A DNA stretch of 64,000 nt from Thiotrichales bacterium (GCA_016744475.1 JADGEH010000002.1:1-64000); one strand, 5' to 3'. Numbered from the stretch's first letter, positions 17,911 through 27,179 are shown. Numbers and translations are program-made. Notes: generated by a model not told the origin, from the sequence alone.

Positions 17911-19719
17911 CTAGCTTGTAGGCTCCGACACCGCCATGCGCAAATGCTCGTGAATACTGGCTGCCACGCGATGTCCGCCTGCTATAGCATGAATCACATC
18001 AGGGCCTTCCACCACATCTCCCGCTGCCCACAGCCAAGATAAGCTGGTGCGACCTTCAGCATCCATCACCAACCGTCCGCGCCGATTCCATTCCAAGGCT
18101 TCTGTTACCGTTTCACCCAAATAATCCAATTGCGCCGCTTGTCCAATCGCTTCGATCACCATTTCAGCTTCATGCAAGATCACATCTTCATCATCATATT
18201 TCGGATGAAAACGCCCTTGCTCATCAAAAATAGACACACAACGCACGGTTTCTAAACCTTGCAACACTTCATTCTCAATCACGCAACGTTTAGGGCCACG
18301 GCTGTTATAACGCGCCATATCTTCTTCCGCCGCCTCGGTGACTTCCGTCGGGTCTGCCAGCATATTCTCTTCTGCTTCCAGCGCCACCAAGGTGACATTC
18401 ACCGCTTGATACTGTTGACGTTGCAAGCGCGTTAAGCTACGCGCAATATCAAAGGCCACATTACCGCCGCCGATGACCACCGCCGAGCGTGGCACGGGCG
18501 ACAATGAACCCTCCGTCACCTCTGCCAACAACTCAATTGCCGAGCGCACATTCGGATGCTCAGTGCCAGGAATACGAGTTGAACGTCCGCCATGCAGACC
18601 GCTCGCCACCATCACCGCATCATATTCATCCTGCAAAGTTTGCATGGACACCTCCACGCCAATGCGCGTATTGCAGCGAATCTCCACGCCCATCGCCGTA
18701 ATCACATCAATATCATCGTCTAAACGTTGATAGGGCAAACGGTATTCAGGAATCCCCCAGCGCATCATGCCGCCTGGAGCGCTATAAGCTTCAAAAATCG
18801 TCACGCTGTGACCCTGACGCGCCAAATCATAAGCCGCCGTCAACCCCGCAGGGCCAGAGCCAATAATCGCCACATGTTGGCCGCTGGCTTCACTTAAGCA
18901 GCCCTCTTGCGCAATGCGTTTCACCTGCTCATGGCTTAGCGCGTCCATCGCATAGCGTTTTAGCCAGCGAATGCTCACTGCATCACCGCGTCGCCCCACT
19001 GAACACGCCGTCTCACAACGGTGGGTACACACCCGCCCGCATACGCTGGCTAAGGGATTGGTGCGATAAATTTGCCGCACAGCTTCCTCCAAATCCCCCG
19101 CCCAAATCGCCCGGATATACTCCGGCGCATTCATCTGCGTCGGACACGCCTCATGACACAGACCGCACTGAATGCAACGCGAGGCTTCAAACAAAGCGGT
19201 TTGTTCCTCAAAACCCTCGACAATTTCCGTAAACGAGTCATGGCGGGCTGCTGGGGTTTTTTCGGGCATAGATTGGCGTTTTAAATCCAGCAAATCCGAA
19301 TCATCGGATTTAGACCAGCCCTTCTCAAAGTTCAAGCCGTGCAAACCTTTCTCATCCGGCAGAATAAAAAAACTATCCAGCGAAAAATCCACATGCACAT
19401 ATTCCCGCGACAACGCCAGCGATCCGCTAGGACAAATATCCACACACAGACCACACCAGCAGCAACGTCCATAATCAATTGCCGGACGCTCAGGCTTGAT
19501 GCCTTTGATCGGATCATGCGGTAAATCAGGCACTCGCACCATACTAATGGCGTTGTTATCACAAATGGTCGAACAAGTGCCGCAACCAATACACGCCTGC
19601 CAATCGTTGACATGAAAACCGCGATAATTCGGTGCCGCAGGACGCGGTTCTATAGGCAAAGTCAAAGGTGGATGAGCTAATTGCCCCAAGGCTTTCAGCG
19701 GTGCAAGAAAACTTTTCAT
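17911..19719 (-). CDS. Ferredoxin-fused GltD-like FAD/NAD(P)H oxidoreductase
   Basis: A 602-residue cytosolic iron-sulfur flavoprotein. The first 90 residues carry two 4Fe-4S motifs (CIGCGTCSTICDNNA and CCWCGLCVDICPSGS). A GltD-type helical Fe-S domain follows (CIQCGLCHEACPTQ, CGRVCTHRCETACSVGR), then two nucleotide folds (HVAIIGSGPAGLTAAYDLA for FAD, SAVVIGGGNVAFDIARSL for NAD(P)H), ending with AAGDVVEGPDVIHAIAGG. It should move electrons between NAD(P)H and ferredoxin-like Fe-S partners. It resembles the small subunit of glutamate synthase, but no large subunit is beside it. DsrL of sulfur oxidisers has a related design; no dsr genes are here. AAGGA precedes the ATG. Confidence 0.85.
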   Translation of the reverse strand: MKSFLAPLKALGQLAHPPLTLPIEPRPAAPNYRGFHVNDWQACIGCGTCSTICDNNAISMVRVPDLPHDPIKGIKPERPAIDYGRCCWCGLCVDICPSGSLALSREYVHVDFSLDSFFILPDEKGLHGLNFEKGWSKSDDSDLLDLKRQSMPEKTPAARHDSFTEIVEGFEEQTALFEASRCIQCGLCHEACPTQMNAPEYIRAIWAGDLEEAVRQIYRTNPLASVCGRVCTHRCETACSVGRRGDAVSIRWLKRYAMDALSHEQVKRIAQEGCLSEASGQHVAIIGSGPAGLTAAYDLARQGHSVTIFEAYSAPGGMMRWGIPEYRLPYQRLDDDIDVITAMGVEIRCNTRIGVEVSMQTLQDEYDAVMVASGLHGGRSTRIPGTEHPNVRSAIELLAEVTEGSLSPVPRSAVVIGGGNVAFDIARSLTRLQRQQYQAVNVTLVALEAEENMLADPTEVTEAAEEDMARYNSRGPKRCVIENEVLQGLETVRCVSIFDEQGRFHPKYDDEDVILHEAEMVIEAIGQAAQLDYLGETVTEALEWNRRGRLVMDAEGRTSLSWLWAAGDVVEGPDVIHAIAGGHRVAASIHEHLRMAVSEPTS

Positions 19720-20026
19720 GAAAATATCCTTATTTCAAGCAGATATGAGCAGGCAATATTGAGGGAAGAGCGAAGTATAAAGGCAAACACTAGCCTGGGC
19801 AAAAGCCCTCCTGTGCCTGCTCATCACGATAAGAGAAGTGGGTGATAGCGCCATCACGCCAGAAAAAGGCCGCTTCCAGATATCCAAAGCATTGATATGG
19901 AGATATGAATTCAGTCATACGGTTGGATACACAGACCTAGTACATCGTCAACCTTGTTTTGACAGGTACTAGACCTTCCAGGTTTTCAAAACCTGGAAGG
20001 TCTTTTCAGGCGTTATCCGTCATTAG
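19720..20026. other. Intergenic stretch with a CCTTCCAGG hairpin
   Basis: Between the oxidoreductase start and a short frame at 20027. GACCTTCCAGGTTTTCAAA at about 19972-19990 pairs with the following CCTGGAAGGTC, which resembles the centre of the 100-bp hairpin family with one altered stem triplet. Nothing else recognised; the leftward promoter of the oxidoreductase should lie near 19740-19800 but no clear boxes stand out. Confidence 0.4.
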
Positions 20027-20197
20027 ATGATTGCTGATGTACTAGGATTAAGCTATGACAATGCACTAGGAACTCGCTTACATAAACGTTTTGCAAAAGT
20101 AGGAGGCATCAAACTCGAATTAACACCGCGTAAATTTGCACGTAGCGCAGATTTTAGCAGCACGGTAGGATGGGTAGAGGCGCATTATGATGTTTGA
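20027..20197 (+). pseudogene. Short coding remnant, 56 codons, unknown family
   Basis: The frame starting MIADVLGLSYDNALGTR and ending WVEAHYDV has a natural amino-acid mix (MIADVLGLSY..., LHKRFAKVGGIKLEL, TPRKFARSADF), yet no ribosome site and no recognisable domain. Its last 30 bases run into a REP-like repeat that starts GGTAGGATGGGTAGAGG, and a hairpin repeat lies directly upstream. The simplest reading is the internal or C-terminal piece of a gene cut at both ends by repeats. It could instead be a real small gene. Confidence 0.35.
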
Positions 20198-20280
20198 TTT
20201 TGTAACTTTATCGCGCCGAAACCCATCATTCATCCATCACCGAAATGATGGGTTTCGCTCTGCTCTACCCATCCTACCTC
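20164..20280. repeat. REP-like inverted repeat (TAGGATGGGTAGAG type)
   Basis: GGTAGGATGGGTAGAG at the left and CTCTACCCATCCTACC at the right are inverted, with a second pair inside (CGAAACCCATCATT and AATGATGGGTTTCG). Two further single-sided members, each beginning TGTAGGATGGGTA and continuing AGCGAAACCCATC, are at 58849-58926 and 60150-60228. This sequence type is common in many proteobacterial genomes. Confidence 0.7.
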
Positions 20281-20620
20281 GCTGAACCCAGGAGCGTTGC
20301 CCCACTTCATTCACTTAAGAAAAAATGTTTTGAATTCAACGTGTCAGCCTTCCCTCCTTCGAGGAGGGAAATAACATCAACTGCTGGCAATGCTAATGGG
20401 CAGTGACGCAACAACGCTCTTCTCAACGATCTCCCCGGTTTTTCCCCGCCCACTTGTGGCTTTCTTTACTTATCCGCTAAAGCGCTTTGTCGCAATACTT
20501 ACAATTGTCTCTTGATTAAAAATAAACTTCTTATAAAACAAAGGTTAATTTTATCGCTGGGCGTGGCATAGGTTTGGCAATGAGACTATCAAGCAGTCTG
20601 CTCGGTGGATAGTGATAAAT

Positions 20621-20780
20621 AGACTTGTTGCGAGGGGCAAGCATCGTAGCGAAAAAGTGTGGTTTTAAGGCTGTTTTTTCGGTTTTTTAAAGCGAATAGC
20701 AAGCGTGTGTTGATAAAAAGCAGGAAAACAGACCAAAATCCATGCTTTTGCAGCCGATGAATCCCCCTCACAACAAGTCT
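20621..20780. mobile_element. MITE, 160-bp core family, AGACTTGTTG ends
   Basis: A 160-base element with ends AGACTTGTTGCGAGGGG and CCCCTCACAACAAGTCT. Its core (CATCGTAGCGAAAAAGTGTG, TTTTTTCGGTTTTTTAAAG, GTTGATAAAAAGCAGG, CATGCTTTTGCAGCCGATGA) is nearly the same as that of 6349-6512, although the terminal repeats differ. It ends 93 bases before the iscA start and may have displaced or replaced upstream control sequences of the iscA-nifU-nifS operon. Confidence 0.75.
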
Positions 20781-20821
20781 AACCATCCCGTGCTTTAGCA
20801 GATAAATACAGCAGCAAGATA

Positions 20822-20837
20822 TGGCTCAGCACTTGAG
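20822..20837 (+). promoter_or_regulatory. Weak sigma-54 promoter candidate for iscA-nifUS
   Basis: TGGCTCAGCACTTGAG keeps the -24 TGGC and the -12 TTG at proper spacing, but the invariant GC of the -12 box is GA. It lies about 36 bases before the iscA ATG. The nif context makes a NifA-dependent promoter reasonable, yet I found no TGT-N10-ACA site upstream, where a MITE sits. Confidence 0.25.
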
Positions 20838-20873
20838 CTTGACCCTTTAAACGAATGTCTACGGAGAATAGGA

Positions 20874-21197
20874 ATGTTAACCCTCACTGAAAATGCTCAA
20901 AAAGCCATTAGTCGTTTTATTAAAGGTGCCGATGCACCGGTGGAAGGATTACGGATTTCTGTGGAAGGCGGCGGTTGTTCAGGGATGCAATACGGCATGG
21001 CCTTAGAAGACTCTGCGCGGAATGACGATACAGTGGTGGAAATCAGTGGCATTAAATTATTTATCGATCCACATAGTGCGCCTTTGTTAGAAGGTTTGAC
21101 GGTGGATTTTCAAGACAGCATGGAAGGCAGCGGTTTCAAATTCACCAATCCCAACGCCAGCAATAGTTGCGGCTGCGGCAAATCTTTCAACGCTTAA
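20874..21197 (+). CDS. iscA: A-type Fe-S carrier, nif-associated IscA
   Basis: A 107-residue HesB/IscA-family protein that accepts Fe-S clusters from a scaffold and hands them to target proteins. The three cluster ligands are present: Cys35 in GGGCSGMQ and Cys99 and Cys101 in SCGCG at the C-terminus. It is the first gene of iscA-nifU-nifS, the arrangement found in nif clusters, so it likely serves maturation of nitrogenase. GGAG lies a suitable distance before the ATG. Confidence 0.92.
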   Translation: MLTLTENAQKAISRFIKGADAPVEGLRISVEGGGCSGMQYGMALEDSARNDDTVVEISGIKLFIDPHSAPLLEGLTVDFQDSMEGSGFKFTNPNASNSCGCGKSFNA

Positions 21198-21214
21198 GCG
21201 GAGGCTAGACGACC

Positions 21215-22099
21215 ATGTGGGATTATTCCGAGAAAGTCCAAGACCATTTCTACAACCCTCGTAATGCCGGAGCCATCGAAGGCGCGAACGGCACAGGGGA
21301 TGTGGGTTCTTTAAGTTGCGGTGATGCTTTGCGTTTGACTTTAAAAGTCGATCCTGACAGCGACAAAATTCTGGATGCAGGTTTTCAAACCTTTGGCTGT
21401 GGTTCAGCTATCGCGTCCAGTTCTGCTCTGACGGAGATGATCAAGGGTATGACGCTGGATGATGCGTTGACCGTGAGCAACCAAGATATTGCGGATTATT
21501 TAGACGGTTTGCCGCCGGAAAAAATGCATTGTTCGGTGATGGGACGTGAAGCTTTGCAAGCCGCTGTAGCCAATTATCGTGGCGAAGAATGGAAAGATGA
21601 TCACGAAGAAGGCGCGTTGGTGTGTAAATGCTTTGCGATTGATGAAGTCATGATCGAAGACACGGTGCGAGCCAACAATTTGAGCACGGTGGAAGAAGTC
21701 ACCAATTACACCAAAGCGGGCGGCGGTTGTTCAGCTTGTCATGAAGGCATTGAAGAGATTTTAACCCGCGTATTGGCAGAACAAGGCGTTGCATTTGACC
21801 CGAATGCGAAAATTGATATGCCTAAAGCGACTCAACCTAAACTCACCAACATTCAGCGCATGAAACGCATTGAAGAATTGCTGGATGAAATCCGTCCTAA
21901 TCTGCAACGCGATAAAGGCGATGTGGAATTGGTCGAAGTCGATGGCAAAAATATTTACGTCAATATGGTCGGTGCCTGCGGCGGTTGCCAAATGGCTTCT
22001 GTCACCTTGGGTGGCATTCAACAGCATTTAGCCGAAGGTTTGGGCGAGTTTATTCAAGTCATGCCCTCCCAAGAATTGGCACGCCAAGCAGGAGCTTAA
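21215..22099 (+). CDS. nifU: NifU Fe-S cluster scaffold
   Basis: A 294-residue three-domain scaffold for nitrogenase Fe-S clusters. The IscU-like N-domain has Cys35, Cys62 and Cys106; the central permanent 2Fe-2S domain has Cys137, Cys139, Cys172 and Cys175 (CKCF and GGCSACH); the C-terminal Nfu-like domain has Cys255 and Cys258 ([13 protein letters not shown]). The first seven positions match those known for Azotobacter NifU. This full-length form, unlike housekeeping IscU, points to nitrogen fixation. It starts 18 bases after iscA and ends 4 bases before nifS. Confidence 0.96.
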   Translation: MWDYSEKVQDHFYNPRNAGAIEGANGTGDVGSLSCGDALRLTLKVDPDSDKILDAGFQTFGCGSAIASSSALTEMIKGMTLDDALTVSNQDIADYLDGLPPEKMHCSVMGREALQAAVANYRGEEWKDDHEEGALVCKCFAIDEVMIEDTVRANNLSTVEEVTNYTKAGGGCSACHEGIEEILTRVLAEQGVAFDPNAKIDMPKATQPKLTNIQRMKRIEELLDEIRPNLQRDKGDVELVEVDGKNIYVNMVGACGGCQMASVTLGGIQQHLAEGLGEFIQVMPSQELARQAGA

Positions 22100-22102
22100 G
22101 CG

Positions 22103-23314
22103 ATGAGCACTGGAATTTATCTGGATAACAACGCCACCACGATGGTGTCGCCGGAAGTCGTAGAAGAAATGATGCCGTTTTTTAGCGAGCAATATGGCAA
22201 TCCTTCTTCTATGCATCAATTTGGCGATAAAGTCGGGCGTGCGCTGAAAAAAGCCCGCCAGCAAGTACAAGCTTTATTAGGCGCTGAGCACGATTCAGAG
22301 ATTATTTTTACCTCTTGCGGAACAGAAGCCGATTCCACCGCGATTTTATCCGCTTTGAAAGCACAACCGGATCGCAAAGACATCATCACCACGGTGGTGG
22401 AGCATCCTGCCGTGCTCAGCCTGTGCGAATATTTGGAAAAAGAAGGCTATACCGTTCACTACTTAAAAGTGGACAAAAAAGGCCGTCTGGATATGCAGGA
22501 ATACATTCGTTTGCTGTCAGACAAGGTGGCGATTGTGTCGGTGATGTGGGCGAATAATGAATCCGGTACTTTATTTCCGATCACGGAAATGGCGGAATTG
22601 GCGAGTTCTGCGGGTGTGATGTTTCACACCGATGCTGTGCAAGCCGTGGGCAAGTTGCCGATTAATTTGAAAGAAAGTGCTATCGACATGTTGTCCTTGT
22701 CGGGTCATAAACTCCACGCTCCCAAAGGCATTGGCGTATTGTACTTGCGACGCGGCGTGCGTTTTCGTCCTTTATTGCGCGGCGGACATCAAGAACGCGG
22801 TCGCCGTGCGGGGACTGAAAACAGCGCTTCTATTGTGGGCTTAGGTAAAGCGTGTGAAATGGCGCTGAGTGCTATGGCCCAGGAAAAAACCACGGTTAAA
22901 GCGCTGCGAGATCGCTTGGAACACGGCATTTTGTCGCAGGTGTCTCATTGTTTTGTGACGGGCGATCCGGGCAACCGTCTGCCCAATACCTGCAATATCG
23001 CGTTTGAATACATCGAAGGCGAGGCCATTTTGTTGTTGCTGAATAAAATGGGGATTGCGGCTTCCAGTGGTTCGGCTTGTACTTCAGGCTCTTTGGAGCC
23101 ATCGCATGTGATGCGAGCGATGGACATTCCTTACACGGCTGCACATGGTTCGGTGCGTTTTTCGTTGTCGCGTTACAACAGCCAAGCCGACGTGGATAAA
23201 GTGATTGAAGCCGTGCCGCCGATTATTGAAAAACTGCGTAAATTATCACCGTATTGGAGTGGTAATGGGCCTGTGGAAGACCCTGAAAAAGCCTTTGCAC
23301 CGACGTATGCCTAA
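22103..23314 (+). CDS. nifS: NifS cysteine desulfurase
   Basis: A 403-residue PLP enzyme that takes sulfur from cysteine for cluster assembly on NifU. It begins YLDNNATT; the PLP lysine is Lys203 in SLSGHKLHAPKG and the persulfide Cys is Cys326 in SSGSACTSGS, which are at the NifS positions. The protein is directly downstream of nifU with a 3-base gap, consistent with translational coupling. IscS is the alternative, but the neighbours and the sequence around the catalytic Cys favour NifS. A terminator hairpin follows. Confidence 0.95.
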   Translation: MSTGIYLDNNATTMVSPEVVEEMMPFFSEQYGNPSSMHQFGDKVGRALKKARQQVQALLGAEHDSEIIFTSCGTEADSTAILSALKAQPDRKDIITTVVEHPAVLSLCEYLEKEGYTVHYLKVDKKGRLDMQEYIRLLSDKVAIVSVMWANNESGTLFPITEMAELASSAGVMFHTDAVQAVGKLPINLKESAIDMLSLSGHKLHAPKGIGVLYLRRGVRFRPLLRGGHQERGRRAGTENSASIVGLGKACEMALSAMAQEKTTVKALRDRLEHGILSQVSHCFVTGDPGNRLPNTCNIAFEYIEGEAILLLLNKMGIAASSGSACTSGSLEPSHVMRAMDIPYTAAHGSVRFSLSRYNSQADVDKVIEAVPPIIEKLRKLSPYWSGNGPVEDPEKAFAPTYA

Positions 23315-23340
23315 GCTTGTATCAAAACCTTTTCTAAAGA

Positions 23341-23371
23341 AATAACATCGCTTTAAGCGGTGTTATTTTTT
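23341..23371 (+). terminator. Terminator of the iscA-nifU-nifS operon
   Basis: AATAACATCGCT pairs with AGCGGTGTTATT (one G-U pair) over a three-base loop, followed by six T residues. It lies 27 bases after the nifS stop. Confidence 0.8.
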
Positions 23372-23464
23372 GCATACTGGCTTCCCCTCCCCATCTCTCA
23401 AATGTGCGGTCGATAAACACGGCTTGCAACCAGTCTAATATGTTTTTAAGGAATGTTATCTTTA

Positions 23465-23520
23465 GAGCCTATATGAAGATGGGATCATCGGCTGCAAACC
23501 CGCCCTTTTGGTCAGTTTTT
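23465..23520. mobile_element. Half copy of a GAGCCTATACGAA MITE
   Basis: One end (GAGCCTATATGAAGATGGGA) plus the following core TCGGCTGCAAACCCGCC and CTTTTGGTCAG, then the match stops at a run of T. The other end is missing. It lies in the gap after the nif operon, close to a scrap of the GGAGGGG-arm repeat family (CTTAAGTAAATGGCAGTG). Confidence 0.6.
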
Positions 23521-23676
23521 TTCTTAAGTAAATGGCAGTGGAACAAGGCTTTGAGTCAGTGGCAAAAATAGTTCTTAAGCCCTGACCACTGATTGATGTT
23601 GGCTACACAACCTTTAAATGCTGGTTTTTTTGCGTCTCTTGCGCCGTTTGCGTCTTTTACTTCTCTTTATAGCGTT

Positions 23677-25323
23677 TTATTCTTTGCGTGCCCAACGAAT
23701 CTCGGCAGGCTTATCATCAGCGTGTTGCAAGATGAGCCACGGAGAGTAGGTGTGCCAGCCTTCAGGGGCATCGTAGCGCAAGCGAAAGCGCATGGGTTCG
23801 GGCAGCATGACCCGTGCAGCACCCTGCGGCGGTAGTGGCAGTTGTCCAAATAAGTCCGCATTGATGACGGTATAAACGCCGCTGTCATAAGGACTAAATT
23901 GCCATTTGGCTAGGCGTTGGTGTTCGCTGATGTACAGCGACAAAGGCGCATTAGGCTTTTCTCGGTTTTTCCATTCTTGCCATTCAGCGGGCAAATGTTG
24001 TGTTACTTCCTCTATACAAGCGCAGTCGGTGTTATAACGAAAAAAACGTTGTTCTTTGAAGTCTTCTATTTGACTCATTTCAAACACGACACGCGGTGCT
24101 GTTTTTCCGTGTACTTCATGTTGTAACCAAATTAACCCTGTTTCATACCAATTAATCCCCTGCACTAAAGTCTGTTCAGGCGGGGCATTTTGAATGAAAT
24201 ATCCATGCGCTGTGAACTTTTTAACTTGAGGTTGAAGATATTGAACAGCCGCAAACTGTTGTTTAAGCAATGGAAGGAATAAACAAGCAGTGCAGGCATA
24301 AAGAAACAGAGTGTTTTTCTGAGTATTAAAATGGCGATTGAGATGTTCCAACATAAACGCTATACCAGCAGCAAACACGGCACTGGGTAAAATCAGTAAA
24401 CGATAGGTGTCGGCGTGGACGAGAAAGTGTTGTACGGGGATGAGCGGGGCGAGGGTAATAAACAAGATTAATGGCAATAAACCGCGTGCGGGTTTGGATT
24501 GCCACAAGAGATGTAGCATGGACAGCATGATGAGCACGACGGCGAGGCTTAAGCCCCATCCGGGTGCGCCTAAGAGTTTTTGCGCGATGGTGCCCGGTAA
24601 ATACGCTACGGTTTGCCAGGTGATCGGTGCTGCGTATCCGCCGACTAATACGCCGAGCATGTAAAAACGCCATATGACATAAATCCCAGCGACGCATCCC
24701 AAGGGCAAAATAAACAGCCAGCGGCGGCGCAGGTTGGCTTCGGGTAGCCAGGGCAACAGCATGATTAAAGGTACGTAGACTTCTTTGGCACTACAGGCGA
24801 GGGCGTAAAACACGGCACTGAAGGCAATCCACTGCCAGCGCTGTTCTCGCAAGGCTTTGACATAAAACAGTAAAGTTAGCAGGGCAAAACCTAAACCTTC
24901 CAAATAATGCCGCGTCATGAGTTGCTGCGCTAAAGTTTGTACGGGCGCAGAAGATAACCATAGGCCGACACCGATAAAGCTCCAAGCGGGGGTAAGCCAC
25001 AGATTAAGCACGGCATATAAGGCGAAGCTGACTAAGCTAAGCGAGAGCAGGTGATGGGCATAAAAACCAGCGGGTTCAAATCCAAATAGCGTGACATCGA
25101 GATCAAAAGACAGGGATACCCAGGGCGTGAGGTTGGCGGGGGATAATTCGCGCCAGATGTCGGGGATAAAGAAGTATTCCCAAGGCGAATATGACACGAC
25201 GTGTTTTAGGATCGATGAATCATCCCAAGTCCAGTAGCTATTAAGCACGGGATAATAAAGAGCCAGGATCACGCAGGGAATGAGCGCTAAGAAAAACCAT
25301 GAGGGTTGTTTAAGTGTTTTCAT
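23677..25323 (-). CDS. Multi-pass membrane protein, GT-C glycosyltransferase-like
   Basis: A 548-residue protein with about ten hydrophobic helices in residues 8-370 and a soluble C-terminal part of about 170 residues. The first loop reads YYPVLNSYWTWDDSS; an acidic pair in this place is the usual catalytic loop of GT-C enzymes that use lipid-linked sugars. A large hydrophilic loop (about 45-80) and the loop at VHADTYRLLILPS are in keeping with such a fold. No neighbouring sugar genes support it, so substrate is unknown. The ATG at 25323 has no strong ribosome site. Confidence 0.65.
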   Translation of the reverse strand: MKTLKQPSWFFLALIPCVILALYYPVLNSYWTWDDSSILKHVVSYSPWEYFFIPDIWRELSPANLTPWVSLSFDLDVTLFGFEPAGFYAHHLLSLSLVSFALYAVLNLWLTPAWSFIGVGLWLSSAPVQTLAQQLMTRHYLEGLGFALLTLLFYVKALREQRWQWIAFSAVFYALACSAKEVYVPLIMLLPWLPEANLRRRWLFILPLGCVAGIYVIWRFYMLGVLVGGYAAPITWQTVAYLPGTIAQKLLGAPGWGLSLAVVLIMLSMLHLLWQSKPARGLLPLILFITLAPLIPVQHFLVHADTYRLLILPSAVFAAGIAFMLEHLNRHFNTQKNTLFLYACTACLFLPLLKQQFAAVQYLQPQVKKFTAHGYFIQNAPPEQTLVQGINWYETGLIWLQHEVHGKTAPRVVFEMSQIEDFKEQRFFRYNTDCACIEEVTQHLPAEWQEWKNREKPNAPLSLYISEHQRLAKWQFSPYDSGVYTVINADLFGQLPLPPQGAARVMLPEPMRFRLRYDAPEGWHTYSPWLILQHADDKPAEIRWARKE

Positions 25324-25427
25324 ATGGGAATTTTATCTTACGGACACTGTGTGAAGTGAAGGAAAATCTCTGGACTTGCGATAAAAAACAACACTAAAGG
25401 TGCAAACTTAACTTTCAATATCAATAT

Positions 25428-25504
25428 TTACCACGGAGACACAGAGGACACAGAGTTATATTTTAAAGGTTTTCCTCTGTGTTCTCCGTGCCTCTGTGGT
25501 GAGA
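25428..25504. repeat. Inverted repeat of the CCACGGAG type, second copy
   Basis: ACCACGGAGACACAGAGG and CCTCTGTG/CCTCTGTGGT arms around a short A/T-rich centre; related to 2735-2838. It lies just upstream of the gene for the GT-C-like membrane protein, in the 713-base gap to the FecCD permease, which is otherwise filled by the element at 25690-25927 and a fragment of the 100-bp hairpin family at 25606-25640. Confidence 0.7.
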
Positions 25505-25689
25505 AATATCACCTTAAAGAATGAGATATGCCAAAGCACTACAGGAAAAACAAATCAGTTATACGACAAATCTGGCAGGTTTCAAAAACCTGTCATATCT
25601 TAATCACGATGCTCCAGTACCACTGAAATATTATCTTTGTATCAGTATTGACCGCAACGCGGTCAAGACGGCATTCCCATGCGGCGCAT

Positions 25690-25927
25690 CACTGCCATTA
25701 AGTTAAGCCAAGTAGCATTGCAAGCTGTTGATTTTATTCCCCCTCCTCGAAGGAGGGGGATAGGGGGTGGTGATTAAAAGCGGTACTCCTTATAGTATTT
25801 TTTAAGGAATATGGCCTTTGATCACCACCCCTCAATCCCCTCCTTGAAGGAGGGGAGGCTAACAGCTTAAATTCTAAGTTTTTTTCTTAACTTAATGGTA
25901 GTGATGCGGCGCATGGGAACGAGTTAA
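25690..25927. repeat. Dispersed repeat with GGAGGGG-type inverted arms, copy 2
   Basis: The best-preserved member: CCCCCTCCTCGAAGGAGGGG, a central stretch with TTTTTTAAGGAAT, CCCCTCCTTGAAGGAGGGG, and a tail ending GCGGCGCATGGGAACGAGTT. The other copies are 981-1190 and, inverted, 59868-60097. The tail CATGGGAACGAGTT also occurs alone beside other elements (13393, 17833, 56445, 56974), so it may be a separate unit. Confidence 0.8.
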
Positions 25928-26036
25928 AAGACACAAAAGGCACAAGCGTTTTAATCTGTTTGTGCGGTTTGTGTCTTTAGTGTCGCTAGTGTTTATTTTA
26001 TTGAACTGACACACTTTATCCATCTCGGTCAGGGGC

Positions 26037-27062
26037 TTAATGTTCTCGGCGAAACAGCAGTAAATACAGGAAAAAGGGTGCGCCTAAGAGCGCGGTTAAA
26101 ATGCCTAAACGTAAGCTGCCATCGGGGCTGAGGCTGCGTGCCAGTAAATCTACGACGACCAGCAATACCGCGCCTAATAATGCGCTGGCAGGCAGTAAGC
26201 GATGATGTTGCGGCCCGATCAATAAACGCGCCAGATGCGGCACGATCAATCCGACAAAACCAATCACGCCTGCCACGGCAACCGCTGAAGCGGTTAATAA
26301 GGCAATGCCGATGAGCAGGCGATAACGCACACCTTTGACGGATACGCCGAGAGCGGCGGCGTTTTCTTCGCCGCTGAGCAATAAATCCAGCTCGCGCCGT
26401 TCATAAAAAGCCAGTGCAAAACCGAGTACAACACCGGGCAGTAAGATGCCGACGTGTGTCCAGGTGCGGTTGTCTAATCCGCCCATGAGCCAGAATACCA
26501 TTTCACGGGTAACTTCGTGTTCGACCCAACTCAGACTGATGAGCAATGAAGTCAGCGCACTTAATAAAGCATTTAGCGCAATGCCGACTAATAAGAGTGT
26601 GAGCACCGGGGAATGATGCGCATGATGTGTGCGTTGTCCCAGAAATAATACGCACACCAACGCAAACATCGCTCCCAGCAAAGCGCCTGCGGGTAATATC
26701 CACACGGCATAAGCCGCCCAGCCTGTGGCCAGCAGCAACACCGCACCCAATGCGGCACCCGCGCTGACCCCGATAATGCCGGGAGAAGCCAGCGGGTTAT
26801 GCAGCAAGCCTTGCATTTGTGCGCCCGCCAGAGCCAATGCCGCACCGACTAAGGCTGCCGCCAATACTCGCGGCATTCGGATATACCAAACAATGAGGTG
26901 CTCAATTTGAGCAGTCGGCTCAATCGGCGTATTCCAAGGAGCCAGGGATAATGCGCTGAGCAGTTTATCGAGGGGTAGCCAAGTGCTTCCCAAGGCAATG
27001 CCTAAGCCGAGAAAAAGCCCTAAAAGCGTGATGCCGAGTAGATAAAAAAGGCGTAAGTTCAT
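26037..27062 (-). CDS. FecCD-type ABC transporter permease
   Basis: A 341-residue inner-membrane permease of the BtuC/FhuB/FecCD family, which imports siderophores, haem or vitamin B12. It has about ten helices and family motifs RMPRVLAAALVGAALALAG, GIIGVSAGAALGAV, and VIGFVGLIVPHLAR near the C-terminus. The matching ATPase and the periplasmic binding protein are not on either side in the window: downstream is repeat DNA and upstream is the divergent ftsX. Either the rest of the transporter lies elsewhere or this permease is orphaned. No Fur box or cobalamin riboswitch was seen upstream. Confidence 0.92.
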   Translation of the reverse strand: MNLRLFYLLGITLLGLFLGLGIALGSTWLPLDKLLSALSLAPWNTPIEPTAQIEHLIVWYIRMPRVLAAALVGAALALAGAQMQGLLHNPLASPGIIGVSAGAALGAVLLLATGWAAYAVWILPAGALLGAMFALVCVLFLGQRTHHAHHSPVLTLLLVGIALNALLSALTSLLISLSWVEHEVTREMVFWLMGGLDNRTWTHVGILLPGVVLGFALAFYERRELDLLLSGEENAAALGVSVKGVRYRLLIGIALLTASAVAVAGVIGFVGLIVPHLARLLIGPQHHRLLPASALLGAVLLVVVDLLARSLSPDGSLRLGILTALLGAPFFLYLLLFRREH

Positions 27063-27129
27063 GCGTGGAAGGTTTTGGCGTTTTAGGCCGTATTTGTGTT
27101 AGATTCTCACGTTGCGCAGTCTGCGTGAA

Positions 27130-27150
27130 ACCGTCAAAATTAGCTTGACG
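27130..27150. promoter_or_regulatory. Palindrome in the divergent fecCD/ftsX promoter region
   Basis: CCGTCAA-AATTAGC-TTGACGG is a perfect 7-bp inverted repeat with a seven-base spacer, in the 117-base region between two divergently read genes. A second inverted pair (TCACG and CGTGA, 27109-27126) is next to it. It could be an operator or a hairpin in the ftsX leader; there is no T-run, so a terminator is unlikely. Confidence 0.35.
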
Positions 27151-27179
27151 GAGTACTCGTCAAGGTCTAAATACACGTT

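Noticed and set aside
17911..19719. Naming the oxidoreductase GltD or DsrL
   Set aside because: No glutamate synthase large subunit and no dsr genes are in the window; the extra N-terminal ferredoxin domain does not fit plain GltD.
25066..25082. GGTTCAAATCC, like a tRNA T-loop
   Set aside because: It lies inside the membrane-protein gene and no cloverleaf can be drawn around it. No tRNA was found elsewhere.
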